From NCBI GenBank assembly GCA_021234155.1, contig JAJEKV010000012.1, positions 8,770,448 through 8,834,447 on the forward strand: a DNA stretch of 64,000 nucleotides. Reading direction: 5' to 3'. This stretch comes from Isoetes taiwanensis (Eukaryota; Streptophyta; Lycopodiopsida; Isoetales; Isoetaceae). Position numbers and translations under genes: made by a program. Under the pieces are notes generated by a model, which was not told where the DNA came from, made no database searches, and worked only from the letters and a program-made list of their open reading frames with translations. The first letter of the stretch is position 1; every line of letters starts with the position of its first letter. Below are positions 12,049-22,134 of the stretch, piece after piece.

Positions 12049-12882
12049 AAATCGAGCTTCGTGAGACCCAAAAGGTCATGAAGCTAAATGTACATCCACT
12101 GATTTCAAACTTTGCAGTACTAGTTCACGATGGGTTTCTATTTTTAACATAAAAGTACCCAGCTTCAAAGGCTCTATTTGCAATAAAGTAAAAAAATTCT
12201 GGAAATTTTCTTGACTGATCTCAAAATCATCGCGTATCTTCTGGTAATGAGGACAATATAAAAAGACATGTTCCTCATCTTCAATGTGTCCCATGTCACA
12301 AGAACAGGTTCGATCTTCTCTTGAAATCCCTTCCCAATGTCTCAACCCGCAACTGGTGAGAACCCAGTCTATATCGTGCAATCACCTTCCTAAGCCATGG
12401 TTGCACTCGTAAATACTCTTGTTCCATATACACAAGCATGGGATTAACCTCCATCAGGTAGAAATTCATCTTGGTCCCTTTTTCCCGCCACAACCTCTCA
12501 ATTACCTTAGATTGCACTATGTCCCTAACACCTGCATCAGAATCCGGCCAATCTTGTACATCCAACCCCCATTTGCTTGTCCACATTTTAACATCAGAGA
12601 ACCATCCATTCTCAGACGACATTTGCATTCCTATGTATGGAAGCCTGTCATCGTCCAAGCTCTAAACCCGATTAATGTACGTAATTGTCTGGCACAAGGC
12701 CTCCGCCTCTAGTGGGAGCATTCCAACCTCTGATAAGATCATTGCATAAGGCACCTGTTTCTTGACTCCCAATTCCTCCCGCAAAAACAACTTAAGAACC
12801 CCCTCTATTTTGCTCCAGAGCTTTCCGGAGATAGATGGCCCCCCCATAAAGCACAACCGTTTGAACCAAGGTTCGAAAAAAC
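12049..12882 (-). mobile_element. Nested 5'-truncated LINE fragment (RT thumb and C-terminal zinc region)
   Basis: Inserted into LINE I between 'ttctattccatat' (11958) and 'cataacagctagagtc' (12883); unit 1 and copy B show the uninterrupted target near 9200 and 47810. The minus strand carries three frame-shifted segments: 12856-12662 (LYGG-type thumb start), 12658-12296 (KVIARYRLGSHQLRVE) and 12381-12076 (TCSCDMGHIEDEEHVFLYC, a C-x-C...H-x4-C zinc region). The layout matches the C terminus of the LINE at 59225-59794, so it is a different LINE family from its host. A 5' truncation and 3' microsatellite tail are typical of target-primed insertion. Confidence 0.8.
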
Positions 12883-14036
12883 ATAACAGCTAGAGTCACT
12901 ATTATATTGAACATACCCTTCTTTACCCCTCAATCCGTTACGTTCTGTTATGTGCAGATCGATTGCATTCCATAGTAATTTTTTACTGTTACCTGCCATC
13001 TCTCTTCCATTCCCTGCATGTCTTTTTAACCACCGTTTATATTCCAAGTACTTATATTCCTCTGCTTTTTGAATCTTCTGTCCCATGTATTTGTCCTCTT
13101 TTTCCTCCCTATCCATTTTTCCAAAGCTGACTATTTTTATTTTATCAATGTTTACTATCATCCTTGTTTTTTGGCAGAATTCTTCTAGAATTCCCATGAT
13201 ATCATTTAAGTAATCCTTACTCAGGGTCATCAAGATTAGATCATCCGCATAAAGCATACATGGTACTTTGGCATTGGAGATGATCAGAGCCTCTCTATCC
13301 CTACCTCTGTCCCTTACAAATTCTCCTAGTGCATCTATGTATAGCCCAAAGATCTTCGGTGAGAGCGGGCATCCTTGCTTCATCCCTATATCACATTCCA
13401 CTCCTTCTTCTCCTGGACCCACCTTGGCTTCCACTTTTTCATATAGTCTGGCTATAACCACTAGCAGATGGTGTGGCAAATCAAATTCCCTCGGCCTCTG
13501 CAAAAGTTTATCCCTTGGTACCGTGTCAAAGACCTTTTTAAAATCAACAAAACAGCAATATAATTTTTCTCTTGTGATCTTATTTTTTCTACTATTACTC
13601 TCAGCGTCACCAAGTGGTCTCTTGTCAAGTGATTCGGTCTGAACCCTACTTGTTCTCTTGCCTGTTTTCTATTCCTTTCTGCTCAATCTGTCATCTTTAA
13701 TTTTATTACTTTACTATCCCATTTTGCCATCCCGCTACTAACCATTATGGTTCTGTAATTCCCAGGATTCAGGGGTCCCCACCCTTGAATAATAGTATCA
13801 CCCTGTTGCACTGCCAACTATGTGGAAGGCCTTCTGTTAAGGCTTTGTTGAAGATATTGGTTACCAGTGTAATGAATTCATTTCTTGCTGCTTTGAAGAT
13901 GTTCGTCGTGAACTCTAGTAGGCCCGGGGCTTTATTGTTACTTAGGGCGTACAACGCCCTTCCAACTTCTTCCTCTTCCAAATCTTCACCTACCAGTCCT
14001 TCCGGTATCTCCATTTTGTCTGCCCCAGAGTGATAT

Positions 14037-14489
14037 AGGGTATGGTCGCCGGGTTTCGCGCAGATAAGAGGCGCGCACCCATTAATATGCCAAAAAATTG
14101 TCCAATTGGAGCAATCCAGGTATTATTGGATACCTAATCAGATACCCTACAAGCCTATCAAAAAATTGCGCTTAAATTATCTACCGTTAGCAAGATATGG
14201 GCCTCCAAAGTTAGGGGGGTCTAAGTGCCCCCATCGCGGTATACCCAACCACTTATGCCAGGTATACGACCCCGCTCTCGCCCCCCCAACGGCCCCTTGC
14301 CGCGCCCTGCAGGGCCACCTATCGCGCAGGCGCAGTCCACAGTCCGCCATTATGGCATCCGAGGGGCGCGTGGGGCTTAACCCTATTCCGCATCCCAACG
14401 GTCCGTCCCGCGTGTCTAACCCACGTCGTGATGGCACCTCACTCGTAGGCCTCACACGGATCTCGCGGTCGCGCAGCCCGGAGCCTCCA
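14037..14489. other. GC-rich segment of unknown origin between ORF2 and ORF1 of LINE I
   Basis: It replaces the expected endonuclease part of ORF2. Copy B diverges at exactly this point and continues as LINE I. No coding domain is seen on either strand. It could be an insertion or a recombination filler; its composition differs from both flanks. Confidence 0.5.
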
Positions 14490-15377
14490 TCATGACCCAA
14501 CGGACCGCTCATCGAGGATGCAGGGACCATCATTCGCGACCCAATTTGGCCCTATCTCGAGGTTTTGCCAAAGCAGTATCTTCTCGAGGTTTTCCCTCAG
14601 ATCTTGTGGGTCCATCACATCTCTCTGCATTGCCTGTTCCTGTGGTGTGTTCTCTCGGCCTCTTTTGAGGTAGAGTTTCCCATTTTTTACCCCTGCCTGT
14701 ACTCCCGCCCGACTCAATTCTCTGACTTTTGCCAGTTCCCTGTGTAACCCTTGTCTTTGCATGGCAGTTAGAGCCTCTTGTACTTTGAGTCCGTTCCTGA
14801 GTTTGAACCCTGCTTGGATGATTCTTTCCTTGGCTGCCAAGTCCCTCATAGTCACATTTATGTGCCTCGCCCTTCCTCTCCATGCCCCCGCCCGAACTGC
14901 TTTCACTATCACATTCCTGTGCTCCTGGAAAACGTTCTCCATTATTTCTGCAGTGACACGAAACGTGTCCTCGTTAGGCCTTTCGGCTACCCCTATCAAT
15001 CTTACATCATGCTTTATCCTTTCCTGTTCCTTGAATTCCAGTATGCGAGGTTTTATCCTATCAAAACTCTGCCATGCATCTAGATCTATTTGTTTCTTTT
15101 CTAATGTCACCAACCTTTGTATGATTTCCGCTTTTTCTTTCTCCACCTCATCCATCCTCTTCCGGATTTCTACCTCCGTCTCTTCCACCACCTGCACCCG
15201 ATCCTCCACTTTCCCTATCGCTTCTTTGTTTTGTTGCACCGCGCTCGCCAGTGTGTTGAGCGCTTCCATCCTCGGTACCCTGGTCTCTAATCTTACTTCC
15301 ATCTGTGCCAAGAAGTCTTGCAGATCTTGTTTGAGTTCCTCCCTGCTGGCTCCCCCCGCTCCTGTTTGGCTAGCCAT
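14490..15377 (-). CDS. L1-type LINE ORF1 protein (coiled coil, RRM, C-terminal domain)
   Basis: This is an intact 295-codon frame in an otherwise decayed region. Residues ~10-120 are heptad-rich and acidic/basic (SREELKQDLQDFLAQMEVRL and following), predicting a long coiled coil for trimerisation. Residues ~143-200 match the non-canonical RRM of L1 ORF1 proteins: HDVRLIGVAERPNED, then the acidic helix EIMENVFQE, then RARHINVTMRDLAAKERI. Residues ~205-250 match the C-terminal domain (ALTAMQRQGLHRELAKVREL, then GKLYLKRG). Mammalian L1 ORF1p is about 340 residues. The expected role is an RNA-binding chaperone coating LINE RNA. It lies upstream (minus strand) of the ORF2 remnant at 14036-10866 but is separated from it by foreign DNA. 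The C-terminal ~20 residues may read through a junction. Confidence 0.8.
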   Translation of the reverse strand: MASQTGAGGASREELKQDLQDFLAQMEVRLETRVPRMEALNTLASAVQQNKEAIGKVEDRVQVVEETEVEIRKRMDEVEKEKAEIIQRLVTLEKKQIDLDAWQSFDRIKPRILEFKEQERIKHDVRLIGVAERPNEDTFRVTAEIMENVFQEHRNVIVKAVRAGAWRGRARHINVTMRDLAAKERIIQAGFKLRNGLKVQEALTAMQRQGLHRELAKVRELSRAGVQAGVKNGKLYLKRGRENTPQEQAMQRDVMDPQDLRENLEKILLWQNLEIGPNWVANDGPCILDERSVGS

Positions 15378-15659
15378 TCCTCCGTCTCTTGTTGTGGCTA
15401 TACCGCTTCGCCGAATCCCTTTCCCGCCGTTTGCTCTCTTCTGTGTATTCCTCTCTTCCGTAGGCTTGCTATATTATATTCCCTCATTTATCCGTTCGGG
15501 CATTTCCCTCCACAGCCTTTCAGGGTTTGAATTTCAAATTTCAAATTTTCCCCATCCAAGATATTATTAACGGCCGCTTGTGTCCGCCCATTACTATCGG
15601 CATTTTTTTTTTATTTTTATTTTTTTTATTGGAACTCCGATTTGTGCTTAATTCCATGG

Positions 15660-16200
15660 TTTCCGTGATTTCCGTAGTTACATGTGGTATCTTGTTTTTG
15701 TTGTATCCTTTTGATAGTGGGTTTATGACTTTGGTGCACCAATCGGAGGATTAGATCCTCACTGTCTTGGTGTACGGTTGGGGAGTCGTCTCCCACTATC
15801 CCATACTTGGCAACCTCCGTTTTTTCACTTTCATTTTATGGGGCCGGAGAAGTTGGTGTCTGTTGCTAGTGGTAGGCACCAGTCGGTGGGCTATTTCCCA
15901 CTCTGTCCTGGTGTATGGCGGAGACGTCCGTCTCTCTGTCCCATAGCTTTGCCTCCCCCTATTTGCACCATCTACTCCTGGTTCCCTTGTTTATTCGTTT
16001 CCTTTCGTCCTTCCTTTGTGGTTGTTGTATCTCCAGGGTCGGATAGGTTGGTGTATGTAGCTTAGTGGAAGGCACCAGTCGGTGGGCTAATTACCCCACT
16101 CTGTCCTGGCGGATGGCGAAGACGTCCGTCTCTCTGTCCCATCACTTGACCTCTCCCTATTTGCACCATCTTTTCCTTTTTACTGTTTACCAAATTGTAT
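15660..16200 (-). repeat. Diverged tandem monomers in the 5' UTR of LINE I
   Basis: Three related units are anchored by 'gcaccaatcgg' at 15736, 'gcaccagtcggtggg' at 15876 and the same at 16072 (spacings 140 and 196). Units 2 and 3 share 'ctctgtcctgg', 'gacgtccgtctctctgtccc' and 'ctatttgcaccatc'. They lie directly upstream of ORF1 on the minus strand, like the promoter monomers of rodent L1. Regulatory function is inferred from position only. Confidence 0.65.
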
Positions 16201-16203
16201 CCG

Positions 16204-16804
16204 TACATCCGTACATCTGCGTTCATATCATATACATCTCTACCTATACATCTCTACTTACCTATATACATCATATATATCATATTTACACGCCCTACCA
16301 TATATTATTTATTTATTATGCGTCCACTCCTATGTGGTTCGCCACCCGTTGAAATGCCGTCCCATACTTCATACACCTTGTCTGTTTATCGTTCATATTT
16401 CTGCTAGATTGCTATTTATATCTCCTTTAGTTCATACAACTGTTTTTACTTTTCGCTCGCATTATGTATATTCCCTTTTGTTCCCTATTCGGCTATACAA
16501 CAAAATTGTTTCTATTCATTTCCGAAATGTTTCCTTACATTTTTACAAAATTTACAAAATTTAGAGCAAGGTTAGTTCTGCTCTTGTCCTATATCCTATT
16601 TTGATTACAAAAGCCTAATTCTGATTCATGTAGACTATCCGAGAAATTAAACATTAAACAGATAACAAAATATAAGCGGTGCAACGCAGATGAGGGAGCT
16701 GTCACAAGGTAGCTGTAGCAAAGATTAGAGAAAATATTTTTATCCTAATCTATCATCCCCCTAGCATACTTTCTTGCGGATAAGACCTTCCTGTCTTTGA
16801 AAAC
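16204..16804. other. AT-rich spacer
   Basis: Pyrimidine- and TA-rich simple sequence (tatacatc-type runs around 16220-16320). No gene is supported. Confidence 0.5.
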
Positions 16805-17302
16805 TCAATTTTTAATTTTCTTCCCTGCCGATGTCTCTCCCACTTTCTTCCGCTTCTCTATATTTTGAGCCATATACCATCTGCATAGGAAATCAAACGG
16901 GTTCTTCTCGCAGCATAGAATACATACCTTTCCAAGATCACATATCTGAAGCTCGTGCTGGTACTGTTTTGATTTCTGCATTTGCGAAATTATCTGCAGC
17001 CCGTTAAAACACAACAAAACCCTGTTTTTATCCTCTTTCCGAACTGTGTCGTTTTTATCAGATAAAACTCCTAGCGCCTCAGGCAGACGGAGACCATACC
17101 CGGCGTCTTTTATGGATTGGGCGTGATGAATCCTATCACAGTATAAACAATGCACCCTCCCGCAGTTGATGCATGCCACTAATCCCTGTTCAAGGCAGTA
17201 ACAATCTCCAACGCAGATGCACCATGGGTTAATTTCTTCTAGATCTGGATTGTAAGGGACCGTGTGATCTCGGGCGCTTCCGGCCCGTCTGCTCGTCGCC
17301 AT
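16805..17302 (-). CDS. Cys-rich zinc-finger-like protein of 165 residues (B-box/PLATZ-like)
   Basis: This is an uninterrupted frame starting MATSRRAGSARD. A dense Cys/His cluster at residues ~28-65 reads WCICVGDCYC, then VACINCGRVHCLYCDRIHH: C-x2-C-x4-C-x2-C followed by HH, as in B-box zinc folds. A second cluster near residues 132-148 (CILCCEKNPFDFLC) follows a hydrophobic stretch (NRVLLCFNGLQII). Spacing of the two clusters is reminiscent of plant PLATZ proteins, but the signature PLATZ residues between them are not preserved. The C-terminal end is basic (EKRKK, KKIKN). It could be a single-exon gene, the first exon of a longer one, or an ORF of the adjacent LINE leader. The function is unknown; zinc binding is the only supported inference. 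Confidence 0.45.
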   Translation of the reverse strand: MATSRRAGSARDHTVPYNPDLEEINPWCICVGDCYCLEQGLVACINCGRVHCLYCDRIHHAQSIKDAGYGLRLPEALGVLSDKNDTVRKEDKNRVLLCFNGLQIISQMQKSKQYQHELQICDLGKVCILCCEKNPFDFLCRWYMAQNIEKRKKVGETSAGKKIKN

Positions 17303-18539
17303 CCTGATGCATAACAGCCTTCTTCCCCTTATCCATCTGTTTCTGCCTGTCGGATCGAGAGACGAAACTAAAGCAGAATTGATCAGCTGGTCGCTGTTGG
17401 CGCTGCTTGATTTCGTCCTGAGCTAAATAACAGCGTATCCCCTTCTTATTCTTGTTCTATTTGCTACTTTTAGGGTTTTTGATTTTACGTCCCCCCCCCC
17501 GCCTCTTTATGATATCCGGCAATATTAATTGCCCGTCTTGTCTTTATGCTGTCCTATTTCCTCTTTACGTTTTTCGTATGCGTGACCAATAAGCTTCCTT
17601 GCCATCTTCTGACATTCGTACTCCACTTTATCTTCCGTATAATCATCATTCTGTGCCTGTCATCCTACATTAATTAATTGATTAATTATTTATTTAATTC
17701 AATTACCTATTTACCTCTTTGCAGCCACGTTCTTAATCGAATACCAACTTTACGTGTTCCCTGCCGTGACGGATTCCTATTATTTTATTATTTATTTAGT
17801 TATTTTCATATGTGATATATATCTATATACGCCAGCGCTCCAGAATACTAAATAATGTTACCCATTGCCTATAATTAGTTGCTTTATAGTTAAACGACTA
17901 TTATTTTAAATTATCAGGTTACCGTTGTACTGTAGCTGAGGTCGTGGCTACTTGGCTCTCCCGTCTTGTATGAGTTCCCAATCCATCTCCGGAATTCTGT
18001 ACCATTACATACTACCACACTATTTCTAAACCCGGGATTAAACAAGGTATTATTGATTAATAACATTATGTAATACTACAGGATCACTTCTAAGCCCGAG
18101 TTTAAGAAAGATCCTAATTTCCAGTTTTTGGGACAATTTCTGAGTACTCTTCCATATGAATCCTTCCAACTATACACCGGTTTATCATTCATGAAGCAAA
18201 ATTTCAAATATCAATAACAGTGATGACTATATCTCTAGCCATTCCTCCGTTGTTCAGTGCTCATCCACCCGCCCCTGGGGTTTTGGTTATCTACTTCTAT
18301 ACAGTCTATTACAGACAAGGTATCCGGAAAGAAGCGCTATTTTACTTCCAAAAATCAAAATCAAAATAACATCTGACCTGTCCATCGCCCATCCATCGTC
18401 GCCCATCGTCGCCCATCCATCGCTGATCCATCGTCGCTTAACATCGTCGCTTAACATAATTCCGGAATACACTTTTGGTTTTCCCGAAGAGCAAAGTCCG
18501 AAGGTGGGTACGAACTTATTCCATGTGCTTTCTCATGTG
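17303..18539. other. Intergenic AT-rich stretch with a short minisatellite
   Basis: No gene was recognised. At about 18380-18450 a minisatellite of 'catccatcgtcgcc' and 'atcgtcgcttaac' units occurs. A C run sits at 17491-17500. Confidence 0.5.
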
Positions 18540-18703
18540 GTTGCAATCTGTCAGTTTTATGCAAGGCTGATGACCCATAGCTTCCTATTCTCAACAATAT
18601 CTAATGCCCATTGACGTGCAGCACCCAAAAGCTGCTCATGAGAAACAATTTGATCTATCAGACCAAGTTCTCTACCCTCTTCCGATGTGATTGGCTTTGA
18701 TGT
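18540..18703 (-). pseudogene. Exon of a peroxisomal fatty-acid beta-oxidation multifunctional protein (MFP2/AIM1-like)
   Basis: On the minus strand an intron acceptor (gtcttttttatag, ending at 18704) is followed by TSKPITSEEGRELGLIDQIV and then LLGAARQWALDIVENRKLW. This matches the end of the enoyl-CoA hydratase domain of plant peroxisomal multifunctional proteins, where MLTSKP...EEG..LGLID is characteristic. After 'WVIS' a one-base insertion produces a stop; the next frame continues with HKTDRLQ, the expected following motif. MFP2 hydrates enoyl-CoA and oxidises 3-hydroxyacyl-CoA in peroxisomes. No neighbouring exon was found within 1 kb on either side, so this is a stranded exon or a pseudogene fragment, unless the frameshift is a consensus error. 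Confidence 0.75.
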
Positions 18704-19585
18704 CTATAAAAAAGACAAATACCAAACGCAATAAAAAACACGTCACCATGTAAACCACCTTCAAGGACTCTACTCCAGTATGAGAATCATACTCACATGC
18801 TTTTACGAAACGTGGATCTACAACAAAGTGTACTTCTGGAATATATAGAGTCTGTGCTTCTGCCGCCTTCCCCTGAGATCAACCGATTCAAAGTCTGTGC
18901 TTCTATCGCCTTCCCTAAAGATCAACATGCAATTAAAGCTGGAGAACACACAAGCATGTGGCTCTAATGTGGAACTGCTAGGAACTGTAGCCATAACTGC
19001 TTCTTTACTTCTGCAATTTATAACATGATATTGATCCACTGAAAAAAGGCCCATGCATTGTGGTATCCAGATCTGTAGTCATCAACTCATTGATATAAGC
19101 ATAGGCACATCTATTTGTTAAAAGATAAGCATTGAGTATAAATTTTTTTCCCACATTATCTTTAACATCTGGGAAACTGTCCCTTCACAAGAATTTCATT
19201 TCAAAGATAGATAGAAACATCCCACTTCCTGACACTCTGCACAAGAAATTGAACCAATGTCAGTTTCAAATATAGGAGCATAAAAGAGAGTGAAGATTAA
19301 ACATCGGGCAGAGGTCACTTAACAATAACATCATACAATATACTTCTGATTAAACTAAATATACCAAGGTAGTTGAAGCAAACACCAGTACTGCCTTCTT
19401 ATTCTAAAATCCAATTCATAAATTAACAACACAACAGCTCCAGTAAAGGATCCTATGACTATAAACAAACTGCTTCGACTCCTCCAAAGACCTTCGAGTA
19501 TCCATGATACTTGAATTTCGATATGTTCAGATTGGCATGAAATGACTGATTATCTCTGGCAACAGTACAAAGTTTAAGACTCAAA
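18704..19585. other. Spacer with a 43-bp tandem duplication
   Basis: No gene is supported. At 18849-18922 the segment 'agtctgtgcttct..gccttccc...agatcaac' occurs twice with a 43-bp period. This could be the intron upstream of the MFP exon, but no donor exon was recognised. Confidence 0.5.
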
Positions 19586-20424
19586 GAATAGAATAGTAGA
19601 ATATGATTTTATCGTCCACGGAGACCAACTGACCTATGGGACCCAAGTACAAAGAGAGAGCAAAGAGCGATACTACCGGGATTAAAAACCCCGCCCGAAA
19701 GGGTTTTCGGGAAAAACCTTAGTAGCAATAAGGATCTTGACATACCGCACGCTTATATACATAATCACAAGTACGGTGAGGTTAATGCCTGATAGGGGGC
19801 ATAAGCGAAGTCCGTATCCATTACCTCCCGAGGTACGATCCCAACAAGCCTCAGAGGCCGTGGCTCGGTAGCTCATGCAAGGCCCGATGGGGCACAACTA
19901 ACCGAGCATACCGAGCCCGATATGCTCAGACGCCGGACGGGCCCGGAGGGCGTGACTTTCATCCTCAATGGCGCCTGACGCGGCGGCGGCGGACTATGTC
20001 CTCACGCGGCTCCCGAATCCATCTCCCCGTCTCAATGCGGAGGTGGTGTGCACTGTCTTGAATGGAAGCAATCACCTGCGCTTTTCATAGGTAGATGGGT
20101 GCGGCGGGTAGTGGTGTGGGCCCCCGTGAGCATGGGATTAACCTGCTTGCCGATAATTTGCCACCTTGACATGTGACGGGGCCTCGCATCCCAAAGCTTG
20201 GCCATGAAGCAAGCATCAAAATCTTGCTTCAAGGCGGCCAGCGTTCCTTCGGTGTATGCAGCGGGTCCACATCGTATGCACGCACATTCCATAGCGAGAA
20301 CCACCGGGCTTGCTTGTCTTTCCAAAGCCCAGGCTTTGAGTCGCCGCCGCGGGCCCATCGCCACGCCAAAGCAAGGTTGGGCGGCCGGCTTCATCCATAG
20401 CCACCACCTTCCGGAAGTAAATAA
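19586..20424 (-). mobile_element. LINE II, 3' end (left of the chromovirus)
   Basis: On the minus strand, 20394-20032 is an open C-terminal ORF2 segment (TEGTLAALKQDFDACFMAKL, then WDARPRHMSRWQ). The 3' UTR follows. Its end matches the 3' UTR of the plus-strand LINE at 59660-59794: 'ggtttttccc', 'ggtttttaatcc', 'gggtccca', 'tggtctccgtggacg', then a (tattc)n-type tail at 19586-19605. It is interpreted as the 3' portion of the LINE whose remainder lies at 33843-38110, split by the chromovirus. Target-site duplications of the splitting element were not recognised. Confidence 0.7.
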
Positions 20425-20590
20425 TGTGACGTTCGGTAGCAGCCAGGCGTTCCAGCCGCGAGAATGACGGCGTATACCGTCTTTGCCTGCGTCACGCGCC
20501 GCGCCACCGCCACTCCACCGGCGGTAATGCGGCTAAGCGTGTAGCCGGTGAGTAGCCCTAGGGGGCAACTTGCCAGAAATATGTGCAACT

Positions 20591-20715
20591 ATTAATGTGC
20601 ACATTTTCCAATGTACACATTAATGGGGCACACATTTACAAGTGGACACTTCATGCCAAGTGGGCCACACCCATAGGTGCAATTAATGTGCACATTTTCC
20701 AATGTACACATTAAT
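20591..20715. promoter_or_regulatory. Two 34-nt palindromes in the 5' LTR
   Basis: 20591-20624 and 20682-20715 each consist of attaatgtgcacatt, the loop ttcc and aatgtacacattaat: 15-nt arms with one mismatch. The pair is 91 bp apart, about 120-240 bp upstream of the TATA box. The 3' LTR has the same pair at 32319-32352 and 32410-32443. They may be dyad protein-binding sites or cruciforms; no function is shown. Confidence 0.8.
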
Positions 20716-20834
20716 GTGGGCACACATTTCCATGTGTGCACATTTGGCCACCTAGCCCTTAAAGGCAAGTGGGCCCATTTCCAATTATCCCACATGCCAA
20801 AGGGGATAATTGGAAACCCTAGCCAACCCCTTGT

Positions 20835-20842
20835 CTATATAG
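20835..20842 (+). promoter_or_regulatory. TATA box of the 5' LTR promoter
   Basis: ctatatag in 'cttgtctatatagggtagg', conserved at 32575-32582 in the 3' LTR. It is downstream of the palindrome pair, as expected for the U3/R boundary. Confidence 0.65.
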
Positions 20843-22121
20843 GGTAGGAAACCCTAACTAGCCCAATTTTTTCGATTTTAGGGCTTTAGAACTTCTGTTT
20901 TGGCTGCCTCAGCGGTAAAACCGCATCCCAGAACTCTGCACGGGAGAATTGCATCCTTAGTTCCTCTAGATTCGGCGTTTGGGGATGGTCGAGCTCAGTC
21001 GGGAGGAGCCCCTCAAGGATCGGGTATTTGGCCAATTAGATAGTCTAAACCTTATTTTAGTCCTAGAATCAGTAGGTTTAGCCTATTAGATTACCCATAG
21101 CAGCCCTCTAGATCTCTAGATAGCAGATCCTAACTAAAGAACCTAACTCTATGTTGTAGATTAGATCTAGTTCTTTAGTTCTCTCGTGGAAGTATATGGA
21201 TGATGCATCTCTATGAACTCCTTGTATTGGGAAGGGGGTAGAGACCTAAAGCTTTGTAGTTGATGCTCCTAGAGTAGCCTCTCTAGCACACTTGTAGATT
21301 CGCCTGTGCGCAAAGAGCCACACCGGGATGTGGGTGAAGGGGGCGGGCGGGCCGAGAAGGGGGTTCATGTCCCGACTCATGAACGGTTCCTCGATGTGTA
21401 AGGCCCTACCGGGAACCATTGTGGCTAGGTCCAATGGCTTGCCACTGCGTGCGGGCAAGGCATGGGCTCGACACCCGTGGGGTGGTGTTCACCTTCCAGT
21501 GGGTTCAGTCGAATACGGGCAGTGGCCCTCTAGCCACCTTGAGTCAGCATGTAGATCTCTGGAGGGGAGTGATCCCTACCGCCCCATCGGGCCGGGAAGA
21601 TGAGCCGGGGAGTAGCCCTCTTGGCTATGCATCCGTGGGCTCTGATCCAGTCCCGACACTTTTTTCGCACCACTCTGCAAAGTGTGCACAGGGAGGGGCG
21701 GATGGAGTGGACAACCCTAAGCCATGTTCATATACCAGCCAAATCCATTGCCATGAATTACATGCGCAATGAACTCTCGGAGACCCAAGCCGTCCGGTCA
21801 TCCCTTGAGTCCCGAGCCTTGGGTAGGATTCCCTATGTGATGTGCTGATCTTTGTCTATGCAGATATGTGGAGGACCATCCTTCGTGATGGTCATATGAT
21901 GTTGATGTATGTGCTACTGACATGTATGTTTACGCTTCCGCAGCTAGGTAGGCCCTGAGGGAGACGGGGTGCAATGACCCTTCCACTCTTCCCACTTTGG
22001 AACCCGTCCCGGTTGCGGTGTCATGTGGAGGGCCCCAGTATTAGCATGGAGCTGGTATGGGGATGAACTCCTGTTTGTATCACGGTGAGTGCACCGTATC
22101 ACGAGTAGGGGACGTCCGCGG

Positions 22122-22134
22122 TGGTATCGAGCTA
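22122..22134 (+). other. Primer-binding site (initiator tRNA-Met 3' end)
   Basis: tggtatcgagcta just after the 5' LTR matches the common plant PBS TGGTATCAGAGC with one missing A. The initiator tRNA-Met gene at 53996-54067 ends ...GCTCTGATA, giving complementarity once CCA is added. The missing A falls in a CAG context. Confidence 0.75.

Larger units (their letters stand above)
10246..13950. repeat. Tandem duplication, unit 2
   Basis: Repeats 7503-10245 with small differences: an expanded pentanucleotide tail at 10866-10900, several indels, and an inserted LINE fragment with its microsatellite at 11960-12882. Beyond ~13950 it carries on into LINE I sequence that unit 1 lacks, matching copy B up to 14036. 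Confidence 0.9.
10866..14036 (-). mobile_element. LINE I ORF2 remnant (unit 2), interrupted by a nested LINE
   Basis: Descending on the minus strand: RT N-terminal segment at 14014-13769 (ALYALSNNKAPG, then SWQCNRVILLFKGGDP), and an RT palm frame at 13503-12805. That frame includes GMKQGCPLSP and KVPCMLYADDLILMTLSKDY, giving the longest uninterrupted RT frame of the LINE I copies (232 codons). After the nested insertion the C-terminal zinc region follows at 11534-11220, with CQLCDLQEIEDEEHVWNRC (C-x2-C...H-x4-C). The (aatac)n tail is at 10866-10900. The endonuclease domain is missing: at 14036 the sequence switches abruptly to unrelated GC-rich DNA. Confidence 0.85.
20425..22120 (+). repeat. 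5' LTR of the chromovirus
   Basis: Starts TGTGACGTTC and matches 32175-33842 along its length with many small indels. It contains a TATA element at 20835-20842 (ctatatag), two copies of a 34-nt palindrome, and a run ending 'gtgcaccgtatcac...gtaggggacg' before the primer-binding site. LTRs supply promoter and polyadenylation signals for the element. Confidence 0.9.

Noticed and set aside
11829-12081. Open frames encoding long poly-Ile stretches on both strands
   Set aside because: They are translations of the (TAA)n microsatellite tail, not proteins.
14761-15570. 269-codon plus-strand frame over LINE ORF1
   Set aside because: Antisense shadow of the coiled-coil ORF1; hydrophobic/Ser composition as expected for reversed Glu/Lys codons.
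21600-21848. Open frames inside the LTRs, also at 33331-33549
   Set aside because: They lie in U3/R/U5 sequence, differ in frame between the two LTRs and show no domain.
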